Positions 37,979-47,379 of a stretch of 64,000 nucleotides of DNA are shown in pieces. The DNA comes from Homarus americanus. Its lineage: Eukaryota > Arthropoda > Malacostraca > Decapoda > Nephropidae. The stretch is taken from assembly GCF_018991925.1 (NCBI RefSeq), contig NW_024735516.1:698501-762500 (forward strand). The letters are read 5' to 3'. The notes beneath the pieces are model-generated. The model had not been told where the DNA came from. It saw only the letters and a list, made by a program, of their open reading frames with translations, and ran no database searches. Every line of letters begins with the position of its first letter. The first letter of the stretch is position 1. The position numbers were made by a program, and so were the translations under genes.

Positions 37979-38349
37979 ATATATTCACTTGTATATGTAT
38001 CCTTGAAATTTATGGCCACGTTACATCACCCCAAGAACATATTCCTCCTCAGAAACTCAATCCTTCCGAGAGCGTTCTTTGTCGTTAGGTCTCTTTCGCT
38101 AATGTGGTTTCCTTATATATGTCTCCCTCTCTATTGTAATGCCATATACATATATTTCTCGCTACCATATGAGAGTCTTTTGTCGTGTTGTTCATGTCCT
38201 CGGCCGAGTTACTTACACAGCCTTAACCCATCACTAGAGCTTCTTTCTCGATGGCAGTTCTTGTATCTGTGATCTTTATCATGTCTGGTCGGCCATTCCC
38301 AAAAGCTCTGAGTCCTGGCTATTCCCTTGTCTTGATTTTCCTTATTTTT

Positions 38350-38373
38350 CACACACACACACACACACACACA
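38350..38373. repeat. (CA)n microsatellite
   Basis: Twelve CA units. Confidence 0.95.
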
Positions 38374-38800
38374 CGTATGCATGTTTTGTTACTCCTCTTC
38401 GTTGCTCTTTCTTCCTATTCGTCGTTTTCTTACTTCCTCTTCGTCGTTTTCTTTCTTCCTCTTCGTCGTTCTTTCTTCCTCTTCTAAATTGAAAAAAAAA
38501 ATTCCTCAAGTTGAAAAAAAAAATCACCGGTTCTTGAAAAACAAAATGTATTTCTATTTACGTTCCAACTCTTCGTTATCGTTCTCTCCTTCACACTAAA
38601 TAAACCAAAACATAAATAAATTAGAGACGTCCATTAGTTCATTAAGAATTAGTGAATCCTTGATAATCTTCCTCACACGTTTATTTATTTCCACTTTTTT
38701 CTCTCTTCTTTTTCAGCCTTTCCGTTAGTGAGTCAATAACAACGTGAGTCAGTCAGTTAGAAATCACGGCCATGAAGACACACTATTGAGTCAGCGTGAG

Positions 38801-38885
38801 TCGAGGGAGGAGGAGGAGGGAAGAGGAAGGAGGAGGAGGGAAGAGGAAGGAAGAGGAGGAGGGAAGAGGAGGAGGAGGAGGAGGT
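38801..38885. repeat. (GGA)n/GAAGAGG purine tract
   Basis: GGAGGAGGAGGGAAGAGGAA units, four to five copies. Confidence 0.92.
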
Positions 38886-38963
38886 GACTTTGCTAACTTA
38901 ATTTGTCACATCATTTACCCAACTTTTTTTTTTATAGTTTTCTTGTATTTTCTATTTCCCTCG

Positions 38964-38969
38964 TTTATT
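38964..38969 (-). promoter_or_regulatory. Candidate polyadenylation signal for the Ig gene
   Basis: AATAAA on the minus strand, about 340 bp downstream of the TGA at 39307-39309. It is the first AATAAA I see past the stop; use is unproven. Confidence 0.3.
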
Positions 38970-39088
38970 CTATTACGATTCTTCCTTTCATTATTTTATA
39001 CCTTAAAAGTAAAAATAAATCCCGTTGTCCTTCCTCTTGACTGAGTTATAGAGGAGCTATTAAGAGTGGAGTCGCCGAGAACAATAAG

Positions 39089-39256
39089 ATTCCGGATAAC
39101 TTCTGTTTCATACTGTAAAGGTTCATATTCCGGATAACTTCTGTTTCATACTGTAAAGGTTCATATTCCGGATAACTTCTGTTTCATACTGTAAAGGTTC
39201 ATATTCCGGATAACTTCTGTTTCATACTGTAAAGGTTCATATTCCGGATAACTTCT
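39089..39256. repeat. 38-bp tandem repeat, four copies, in the likely 3' UTR of the Ig gene
   Basis: Unit starts ATTCCGGATAACTTCTGTTT and ends GTAAAGGTTCAT. Copies are nearly identical, so the expansion is recent. It lies 50 bp downstream of the stop codon on the minus-strand gene. Confidence 0.95.
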
Positions 39257-39306
39257 CTCTATATATCACAAGCGTCGGCTACCAGCGTTTAACTCAACCA
39301 GTGATT

Positions 39307-39425
39307 TCAGGAGGTTGTAACGTGGAGGAGTGTAGAGGTGAGGAGGAGGAGGGGGAGGAGGAGGGGGGTGAGAGAGGAGGAGTGTGGTCCCCAACCCCCA
39401 CCACTACTGCTGCTGGCGTCACTTC
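39307..39425 (-). CDS. Ig gene exon 8: GPI-signal C-terminus and stop
   Basis: Acceptor TTTCCTCCTACAG, entry phase 1. Encodes SDASSSSGGGWG (small residues fit for a GPI omega site), then PHSSSLTPLLLPLLLLTST, then LLHVTTS and TGA. The hydrophobic tail followed immediately by the stop, with no basic cytoplasmic segment, favours GPI anchoring over a transmembrane helix. The Leu run is coded by a CTC-rich stretch that may be length-variable. Confidence 0.8.
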
Positions 39426-41764
39426 CTGTAGGAGGAAACACTGGTAAAACATTTATACCTTCAATAACATTATCGTAACGTAATATTTTGTTTTATATGT
39501 AATGATTTATATAAAGGGCTTTCTATTATTATATAGTCAAACCGACCTTTTATATAATAGTTTCATCCTATATTACATCACTGTACAAATATAGTCAATA
39601 TTGGTCGGATTAGGTCATATTTTGTTACTCGTAAGACCAAACGAAAAGACTGAGAAAAATTTGATGAATGGTTTATGTGCCAACTCCCCCGACACGCTGT
39701 AAGCCACTGAGTGACGGGCTGACAACACTAGCAGCAAGATTATCTATTGCTCAATAAATATTACTTCTACCTATAAAAATAATAACATATAAAATAAAGC
39801 TAATTAATAGTATTTAACTCATTCTTTACTACCATCACCACAATTCCGTAAGTCAGTGATTCAGTAGACAACACTAACCTGTGCCGCTGTAGGAGTAGGT
39901 TTTTCTCTCTTGATTTTTATCCCACGAGTCTTGAGGATCTCGCTGTTGCTGGTGTTGACCCCCCGAGTCTTCCTCAACACTGACAGCAGCTGTGCCATTC
40001 TTGCCTGTGTGGAGGAAAGGACTCCAGTATCCTGACATTAGGAAAATAAACATCTAAACAGTAATCAGTGTGTGTGTGTTTCCAAAACTGATGAAGAAAA
40101 ATGTTCACCAGTCATTAATCATAAACACACACACACACACACACTTACGATGTTCGTCCTCCACAACAAGGCCCCAACAAGGTGCCTCAAACATCACCCC
40201 AGCACTACGTATTTTAATATTACATTTAGTAGATTACCTTATGATTCGCTTTCACCTGAAGATTTTTAAATACCCTAACGCTACCTGGGAGGTTAGGTTA
40301 GGTTATAGTTAGGTCAAGTTAGGTTAGGTTAGGCTAAGTTAGGTTATCGTGGATAAATTCAGATGAAATAAGCTGCTTTATAGGTGCTAATACCTCTCTT
40401 AGCCAGCATATTCCTCACCCAGTCCCTCCCTCCTCCTCACACTCTCTTTTTACCATCAGTCTTACATCCTCTTCTCACATGACCACCTCAGTAAGCACTT
40501 GACAGGTCCATCACTTCTTTTCTCCAAGCTTCTTATTCTTCGCTTCCTCTCCTCACCTCTCACATGTTACTTCATAAAACATCATCTTCGTCCAACTAAC
40601 TTCCTGCTACCACTTACACCCAGAGTCCACGTCGCTCAACCTAACCTAACACTAACTTAACCTAACACTAACCAAACCTAACACTAACCAAACCTAACCT
40701 AACCTAACACTAACTTAACCTAACACTAACCTAACCTAACCTTACCCAGAACCCAATCCGAACAACCTAACCTAACCAAACCATAACCAAAGATCAAGCT
40801 ACACAACCACGACTATATTTTTCCCGTCTGTCACCTTTAATATGTTTCTTCCTCTCAAAATATTTCACAACACACAGTCTGTCCTCTCTCTCTCTCTCCC
40901 TCCCTCAGCCAAACTACTTAATGACTAGTTTACTACACCACATATTGTTACAGTCATTCCTCGATACAGTCATTACCAAATACTTCAATCTATTTCACCT
41001 TATTTCTTTCAACCACATCATAGGAAAGTAACCAACACACACACACACACGGGGGTAGGTACTGTTAATTACTGTACTCTCACCGGCATTCCTGCTAGAG
41101 GCGACGACGGGGCTGGGAGTGTGTCGGCCGGACCATCCTGACCCTTCTACCATATCTTCTGTGGGGGGAGAAGAAGAGGGTGAAGAGGGGTGGGGGGAAG
41201 AGGAGGCTACACTGTTGAGATGAACATGATATAATAACACTGATAAGGGTCTGCCTAGGTGGTGTTGGGTATACTGAGAGAACAGGGAAGTGAATAGGGT
41301 GTAGAAAATGGGGAGTGAAGTGTATATAGAAAATGGGAAGTGAATAGTGTATAGAAAATGGGAAGTGAATAGTGTATAGAAAATGGGGAGTGAAGTGTAT
41401 AGAAAATGGGAAGTGAATAGTGTATAGAAAATGGGGAGTGAATAGTGTATAGAAAATGGGGGGTGAATAGTGTATAGAAAATGGGAAGTGAAAAGTGTAT
41501 AGAAAATGGGAAGTGAAAAGTGTATAGAAAATGGGAAGTGAAAAGTGTATAGAAAATGGGAAGTGAAAAGTGTATAGAAAATGGGGAGTGAATAGTGTAT
41601 AGAAAATGGGGGGATGGGGGTAGGAAACGCAATGCTGGTGGGTAACTTGACTTATGTGATTAAGAAGCATAATTGGAGCTTTAGTTGTGGAGGGGAAGTT
41701 TACCGTGTCTTGCTGTATGTATTTATGAACATTGAGAGTTATGGTAGGATAGGTTGAAAGGAGA

Positions 41765-41808
<44 letters not shown>

Positions 41809-44800
41809 TAAGAGAGAAAAAGAGACGTGATACATATATAAATTGTTTTATATCGCTTTTTATTTTTCATGTCGCAATTATTATTTTTCTAAGTGGATAT
41901 TAAATGTTAATATAAAAATCTGTATTTCAATGTAGTTAATGGATCACCTGAAGATTATCCCCAGCTTAATTTTAACCTAATGAATAAAAACACTCTTAAC
42001 CTGACCTAAAACCTCTCAGGTGCAATAAGCTAAGGTGATTTACCTGTAGGTGATGATATATATATTTAGTTAACTCACATTGATACTGACGGAAAAAAAA
42101 CAATAATAATAACATAGAGAGAGAGAGAGAGAGTTTAAACAAAAGGTAATAGTGTTATCTCAGCAAGTCACTCACCTATGCCAGGTAACCAAGGTAAGTT
42201 CCCGTCACCAGTCTGTTGGGTGACTTTGGTGGTAGAAATGGTGGTGGTGCTAGTAGTAGTTGTGGTGGTTGTGGTAGTTGTGGTAGTCGGTGGAATCTCT
42301 GAAAATTAAATTAGCTGCAGCATAGTAGTAATAATAATAATAATAATAATAACGTCTTCCATCCTTCCTCATCTTCCTCTCCTCCTTCTCCTCCCCCCCT
42401 CTGTCTCCCACACTCTCCTCCTCCTCCACCTACTCCTATCTAACAATCTTCTAAAATATTTCTTCATCACAATATTCCTCTCTCATCTTCCTCATCCACC
42501 ATCTTTCTTTTGTGTTTTTTTTTGTTAATTTACATATTTTTAGGACCCAGATGTTGCCTCACACACGTTTACGGGAGTTTTTATGATGTGTTTATCTTAT
42601 TCTTCTCCACCATTCTTACCTCCACCATTTTCATCTCCGCCATCCACACCTCCACCATCCTCACCTCCACCATCCTCACCTCCACCATCCTCACCTCCAC
42701 CATCCTCACCTCCATCACCCATCCTTCATCCTCTTCTATATTCCTTTTCTTCTTCTCCCTCCCCCTCTCTCCTACAAGTCATATCTGAGGGTTGGTGACC
42801 ACGGCCCACCAGTCTTAAATATTTTCTGACAGTACTTGACGGTTTTCGACGGTACACTAACCACCAGTAAGGGAGACAGGTGGACGGAAAGTGCCCTAGG
42901 AGACTGTAACATACTTTACCCTAGGAGACTGTAACTTACTGTACCACATAAGACTATAACTTACTGTACCCCATAAGACTGTTACTTACTGTACCCCATA
43001 AGACTGTAACTTACTGTACCACATAAGACTGTAACTTACTGTACCCCATAAGACTGTAACTTACTGTACCACATAAGACTGTAACTTACTGTACCACATA
43101 ATGCTGTAACTTACTGTACCCCATAAGACTGTAACTTACTGTACCCCAGGAGACTGTAACTTACTGTACCCCATAAGACTGTAACTTACTGTACCACATA
43201 AGACTGTAACTTACTGTACCACATAATGCTGTAACTTACTGTACCCCATAAGACTGTAACTTACTGTACCACATAATGCTGTAACTTACTGTACCCCATA
43301 AGACTGTAACTTACTGTACCCCAGGAGACTGTAACTTACTGTACCCCATAAGACTGTAACTTACTGTACCACATAAGACTGTAACTTACTGTACCACATA
43401 ATGCTGTAACTTACTGTACCCCATAAGACTGTAACACTGTACCACTGTAACTTACTGTACCACATAGACTGTAACTTACTGTACCCCATAAGACTTACTG
43501 TACCCCATAAGACTGTAACACTGTACCCCACTTGGAGCCCATAACTTACTGTACACACCGACTATTGCCTGCTTACCCCATAAGACTGTAACTTACTGTA
43601 CCACATAATGCTGTAACTTACTGTACCCCATAAGACTGTAACTTACTGTATATAACCACTCTGGCCTCAGCTACGCCCTCACTGTTGTTAGCTCGACACC
43701 GGTAGCCGAGGAGGTCCCCTTCATGGACGTCTTCCACCGTCAGTGTCATGATCCACCGAGACGAGTTCACGTACAGGAGCCCAGTGACGTGTTTCTGTAC
43801 CTGTGACGATGATGATGATGGTGGTGGTGGTGGTGGTGGTGGTGGTGGTGGTGGTGGTGGTGGTGGTGGTGGTGGTGGTGGTGGTGGTGGTGGTGATTAG
43901 TTTAGATTAGTGTTACGTATATGTTTAGTTAGGTTTGGTTAGGTTAGCTTAGGTTAGGTTGTGTTTAGTTAGTTTAAATCATTTTTGGTTACGTAAGGTT
44001 GTTATGTTATGTTAGGTTAGTTCAAGTTATGTTAGGTTATATTAGCGTTAGATTACGTTACGTTTAAGGTGTTCAATACAGATTTAATAAGATGTAACCT
44101 AACCTAACTTAACCTAACCTAACATAACCTAACCTAACATAACCTAACCTAACCTAACCTAACCTAACCTAACCTAGCTTAACCTAACCTAACATCATGT
44201 TCTGGCTAAATCACCATAATCTTGACCTTCTCTGACTCCTAAACTCCCTGGACCACTTCTCCTGATGTCTCCTCACCCAAGCCCGCATCACCTGTCTCCT
44301 CTCCTCCATCACACAGGTAAAAAAGACGACAAACGAGGGATCACCTGAAGAATCTCCACCCCAGCTTATTTCCTCTAAAGATTAACCACCCCAGCTTATT
44401 TCCTCTAAAGATTAACCACCCCAGTTTATTTCCTCTAAAGATTAACCATTCCAGCTTATTTCCTCTAAAGATTAACCACCCCAGCTTATTTCCTCTAAAG
44501 ATTAACCACCCCAGCTTATTTCCTATATAGATTAACCACCCCAGCTTATTTCCTCTAAAGATTAACCACCCCAGCTTATTTCCTCTAAAGATTAATCACC
44601 CCAGCTTATTTCCTCTAAAAATTAACCACCCCAGCTTATTTCCTCTAAAGATTAACCACCCCAGCTTATTTCCTCTAAAGATTAATCACCCCAGCTTATT
44701 TCCTCTAAAGATTAATCACCCCAGCTTATTTCCTCTAAAGATTAACCACCCCAGCTTATTTCCCCTGAAGAATCACCACTCCAGCTTAAATAAATCAATT

Positions 44801-45486
44801 ACCATACAAGACACACACACACACATGCAGTACTTTGAGGAGATTCATTGAAGTGAATAATATTTTAACCCCTTAAATAAAACCATCTTACGTTCACCCA
44901 ATAAAATACCAATTATTTCATCCAGTAGTGAAGGAGTTAGTAGAGATAGTGTACTAAGATAAGGGAAAAATAATGATAAATTACGACATTACACCACAAC
45001 ACCAGATAACAAAGACGCAAGATGGTATTATGTGAGTGACTGAAGTCAAGTTTTGCTCAAGGTAAAGGTGTATGTCCGGTCCAATTCACCTGTTAATTGG
45101 CTTGTATCTGTCAACAACCTTCTTCTTCATCTCTTGGCTGCTGTCTTTTTCTCTCTCTCTTAAGTATCTCACCCATTTTGATTAGTCTTCATCTGTCTTC
45201 TTATGTACGTTTATGAGCGTGCACACACACACATACATACATACATACACACACATATATACCCCCAGTACACATCAGTTCCCCCATCATACACTTATTC
45301 CCCCAACTCCAACAACTAACATCCCTACAGTTATCCCCCAAGCGCAAGAACCCCCCCCCAAAAGCGCAATGTCCCCCCCCTAGCGCAATGTCATCCTCCC
45401 AAACGCATTATCCCTCCCAAGCGCAATGTCCCCCAAGAGCAATGTCCCCCAAGAGCAATGCCTTCCCCCTTCCCCCCCAAGCGCAG

Positions 45487-45517
<31 letters not shown>

Positions 45518-46265
45518 GTAACCATCTGACCTGAGTGGCTGAAGAATCATGGAGGTGATAATCAGAACGATGGGCGGTGGTGATAGGCTCCCCCAAGTCC
45601 TTTAACCACACCATATTGGGCTCGGGGAAAGCATCCACCACACACGACAGGTTGACGCAGGAGCCGAGGTTCACCCACACCTCTGATGCTGAAGCCTGGA
45701 TCAGGGGCCGGACTGTACCATGGGAGGAGGAGGAGGAGGGTGTTAAGAGAGAGAGAGAGAGAGTATATACAGGGGCATGATGTGTCTCTGTGCATTTATT
45801 AATTCACGTTCTGGTTCTTTTGAAAACCGAGAACTTAAAAAAACAATTGGATCGTGCGAGGAGGGAGGAGGAGGAAGGAGGAGGAAGAGAAGGAGGAAGA
45901 GGAGGAAAAGGAGAATGTCTACGAGGAGGAGGAAGAATAAGACGAGGAGGAGGAGGAGGAATAACAAAAGAAAAAGGGATACAACGTTAAATACATCAAT
46001 TCTACGTAAAAAAGACCCACAACTCATCGCATCACTCACCGAATCCCTCGTCGAATCACTCACCGAATCCCTCACCGAATCACTCACCGAATCACTCCGA
46101 TTTTACTCACATCGAACAGTTAGGAGGATCCTCTTGCTTACTGACGGAGGAACCCCATTGGTGGCGATACACAGGTAGGCTCCGGCGTGTTCCTTCAGCG
46201 CCTTAGGGATCACCAGCTCTCTCCCCACCACCATCAACTCTGGCGACGAGTGACAGGTTATGTAG

Positions 46266-46321
<56 letters not shown>

Positions 46322-46568
46322 TTACGTGGATAAATAAACTGATGAAATATAAGAGCGATGGTAACGAGAACAGATCGAGAGAGAGAGAGAGAGAGAGAGA
46401 GAGCGTGCCCACCTGTCTTGCCCGAGGTGTGGATGAGGCTGGAGTCTTCACGTCGCCACTTATAAGACGGGTCAGGCTTCCCGCTAGCCCCGCAGTGTAG
46501 AAGGACTCGTTCACCCTCCTTCACCTCCACGTCACTACTTGTGTCCGCGTCCACGATCTTGGGAGGCA
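39307..46568 (-). CDS. Lachesin/DIP-like GPI-anchored immunoglobulin cell-adhesion protein (3' part, eight exons)
   Basis: Eight minus-strand exons join in phase to about 360 codons ending in TGA: 46568-46413, 46239-46111, 45712-45531, 43800-43647, 42298-42176, 41158-41084, 40031-39879 and 39425-39307. The first Ig domain has cysteines in LLHCGASGKPDPSYKWRRED and AGAYLCIATNGVPPSVSKRI. That last motif is diagnostic for insect lachesin/DIP/Amalgam-type proteins, Ig2. The next Ig domain has NLSCVVDAFPEPNMVWLKD and GYRCRANNSEG. A Thr-rich linker and a Ser/Gly stretch precede a hydrophobic tail LTPLLLPLLLLTSTLLHV, typical of a GPI signal. Such proteins act as surface adhesion receptors in neurons and septate junctions. 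Potential N-glycosylation sites: NLS, NSS, NNS and NGT. No signal peptide or Ig1 was found, so the 5' end lies outside or in an unrecognised upstream exon. Orthology (lachesin versus a particular DIP) is not resolved. Confidence 0.85.
39879..40031 (-). CDS. Ig gene exon 7: hydrophilic stalk
   Basis: Phase 1 in and out. Encodes YWSPFLHTGKNGTAAVSVEE, then DSGGQHQQQRDPQDSWDKNQ and ERKTYSYSGT. Donor is CACAG|GTTAGT. A second in-frame acceptor (CTCCACACAG, exon start at 40003) would skip the first ten codons; both keep the frame, so the exact start is ambiguous. Confidence 0.7.
40135..40146. repeat. Short (CA)n in intron 7
   Basis: CACACACACACACACACACA at about 40124-40144 beside a (GT)n at 40069; both intronic. 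Confidence 0.85.
40285..40346. repeat. TTAGG-like tract in intron 7 of the Ig gene
   Basis: GGTTAGGTTAGGTTATAGTT and GTTAGGTTAGGTTAGG preceded by TCACCTGAAGATTTTTAAAT and a short CTGGGAGG. Confidence 0.87.
40637..40795. repeat. (CCTAACACTAA)n telomere-like tract, intron 7
   Basis: CCTAACACTAACTTAACCTA and CCTAACCTAACC units. Confidence 0.87.
41084..41158 (-). CDS. Ig gene exon 6: 75-nt linker exon
   Basis: Strong polypyrimidine tract (CTTCTTCTCCCCCCACAG) precedes DMVEGSGWSGRHTPSPVVAS and SRNA; donor G|GTGAGA. Phase 1 at both ends and a length divisible by three, so it could be a cassette exon. Confidence 0.75.
41275..41618. repeat. 24-bp minisatellite, ~14 copies, intron 6 of the Ig gene
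   Basis: Unit GTGTATAGAAAATGGGAAGT plus GAAA or GAATA. Minus-strand frames through it (repeating FSIHFSLPIFYTLFT) are not coding. Confidence 0.96.
41769..41806. repeat. (GT)n microsatellite
   Basis: Nineteen GT units, intron 6. Confidence 0.97.
42176..42298 (-). CDS. Ig gene exon 5: threonine-rich linker
   Basis: Acceptor TTTAATTTTCAG. Encodes IPP, a run of about eleven Thr, STTTISTTKVTQQTGDGNLP and WLPGI; donor ATAG|GTGAGT. The Thr run comes from a mixed ACC/ACA/ACT repeat, so it probably varies between individuals. It is likely an O-glycosylated stalk (inference). 123 nt, phase 1 both ends. Confidence 0.8.
   Translation of the reverse strand, partial: RFHRLPQLPQPPQLLLAPPPFLPPKSPNRLVTGTYLGYLA
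42610..42720. repeat. 15-bp minisatellite, CACCTCCACCATCCT
   Basis: About seven copies in intron 5. Confidence 0.93.
42893..43646. repeat. 25-bp minisatellite repeating the exon 4 splice donor, ~28 copies
   Basis: On the gene's strand each unit contains TACAGTAAGTTACAG followed by a CTTATGGGG-type spacer. The first unit coincides with the exon 4/intron junction (TATACA|GTAAGTTACAG), so almost every copy presents A|GTAAGT again. A few units near 43430-43560 are truncated or interrupted. Confidence 0.95.
43647..43800 (-). CDS. Ig gene exon 4: second half of the second Ig domain
   Basis: Encodes VQKHVTGLLYVNSSRWIMTL, TVEDVHEGDLLGYRCRANNS and EGVAEARVVIY. The DxxGxYxC element is present as EGDLLGYRC. 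Donor A|GTAAGT opens a 25-bp minisatellite that repeats this donor. The acceptor lies 3' of an (ACC)n(ATC)n run instead of a T-rich tract; a second AG six bases on (start 43794) is also in frame. Confidence 0.8.
43808..43895. repeat. (GAT)n(GGT)n microsatellite 5' of exon 4
   Basis: About 25 GGT units after four GAT. On the transcribed strand it is (ACC)n(ATC)n just upstream of the acceptor. Confidence 0.97.
43905..44192. repeat. TTAGG-like then CCTAA tract in opposite orientations
   Basis: 43905-44060 is GGTTAGGTTAGCTTAGG-like; 44096-44190 is (CCTAA)n. The two halves are inverted relative to each other and could fold back. Confidence 0.88.
44340..44775. repeat. 30-bp minisatellite, ~14 copies, intron 4
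   Basis: Unit CCCCAGCTTATTTCCTCTAA plus AGATTAACCA. The first unit begins GATCACCTGAAGAATC, the dispersed motif seen elsewhere without amplification. Confidence 0.97.
45482..45517. repeat. (AAAT)n microsatellite
   Basis: Eight to nine AAAT units just downstream (transcription sense) of exon 3's donor. Confidence 0.95.
45531..45712 (-). CDS. Ig gene exon 3: first half of the second Ig domain
   Basis: Acceptor CATGGTACAG, donor CAG|GTCAGA. Encodes RPLIQASASEVWVNLGSC, VNLSCVVDAFPEPNMVWLKD, LGEPITTAHRSDYHLHDSS, ATQ. It has the B-strand Cys and C-strand Trp of an I-set Ig domain, and the AFPxxxxxWL context typical of Ig3 in this family. Entry phase 1, exit phase 0. Confidence 0.88.
46020..46098. 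repeat. CACTCACCGAATC 12-bp repeat, intron 2
   Basis: Six units of TCACTCACCGAA or TCCCTCACCGAA immediately downstream of exon 2's donor. Confidence 0.9.
46111..46239 (-). CDS. Ig gene exon 2: second half of the first Ig domain
   Basis: Encodes LMVVGRELVIPKALKEHAGA, YLCIATNGVPPSVSKRILLT and VR; donor CGAT|GTGAGT. The LCIATNGVPPSVSKRI block is the strongest family signature in the window. Acceptor GTCGCCAG at 46241-46240 is weakly pyrimidine-rich. Phase 1 both ends. Confidence 0.9.
46269..46404. repeat. (GT)n and (GA)n in the 173-bp intron
   Basis: About 49 bp GT at 46269-46318 and about 26 bp GA at 46377-46403, nearly filling intron 1. Confidence 0.96.
46413..46568 (-). CDS. Ig gene exon 1 of the window: first half of the first Ig domain
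   Basis: Acceptor TTTGTCTCAG, donor ACAG|GTGGGC. Encodes PPKIVDADTSSDVEVKEGER, VLLHCGASGKPDPSYKWRRE and DSSLIHTSGKT. The first codon is split (two bases here), as in related genes where the preceding exon ends in the VVV of Ig1. The 173-bp intron to exon 2 contains (GA)n and (GT)n. Confidence 0.9.
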
Positions 46569-46707
46569 CTGAGACAAACAAGTGCGTTAAGAAGAGTGTG
46601 TTTGGGTAAGTGTATCATCTGGGGTGTGGGTCAATTATATTAGTGCGTTCGGTGAATGAGTCTGGGAAGTCCGCCAATATAAGTATGTTGGGAAAGTGCG
46701 TCTGGCT

Positions 46708-47108
46708 GGCATTTTATTGGTTCTTAGGCTCGTGACGTCAACCCTTCTGACCCTTTATTGGTTCTTAGCCTCGTGACAGCAAAATTTCTGGCCTTTTATT
46801 GGTTCTTAGGTTAATGACGTCAACATTTCTGGCCTTTTACTGGTTCTTAGTCTCGTGACGTCAATGTTCTTTTCTTCTCATTGGCTCTTATTCTTTACCG
46901 AACACGACATCAATTCTTATCTTACGCTGTACAGAGTAACCCACTGATAAAGACAACCTCATTAATTTCTTAAAGCTAAAATCAAAAGATTCGTTTTTGA
47001 CAACAACATGAATCGACCAATCAAATTTTTCCTGGCAATGACGTCATGGGAATAAGCCAATCAGAGTCCTTCTTGACATAACCTGCATGACAGTCGACCA
47101 ATTAGTGC
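46708..47108. repeat. ~41-bp CRE/CCAAT-like units in two opposite orientations
   Basis: Five direct units (near 46714, 46755, 46796, 46837, 46879) read TTATTGGTTCTTAGNCTCGT followed by GACGTCAA. At 47013-47105 related units occur inverted (GACCAATCA, AATGACGTCAT, AGCCAATCAG, GACCAATTAG). The set contains at least three full TGACGTCA palindromes and several CCAAT or ATTGG. It lies in the intron upstream of the first Ig exon seen. Confidence 0.75.
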
Positions 47109-47256
47109 ATTTTATTTGTTACTTTACCTTTCGAGAATGATTTCTTTTTTACTTATTTTTATTATGATTTTGTGATGTTTTATTAATTTATTTATTTATT
47201 CAGATTTAATACGAATTCATAAATACTGATTAACAATTGGAGATAAAAACTATTTA

Positions 47257-47259
<3 letters not shown>

Positions 47260-47302
<43 letters not shown>
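47260..47302. repeat. (GT)n microsatellite
   Basis: Twenty-one GT units. Confidence 0.97.
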
Positions 47303-47304
<2 letters not shown>

Positions 47305-47379
47305 TAAAGCAAGTCGACCACACCTGGGATTATCACCTGTCCACACCTTTACCAATCATCCTCCCTTAAGGTCAACTAA

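Noticed and set aside
41095..41835. 246-codon minus frame overlapping exon 6
   Set aside because: Mostly the 24-bp minisatellite; only 41084-41158 has exon-quality splice sites and it uses a different frame.
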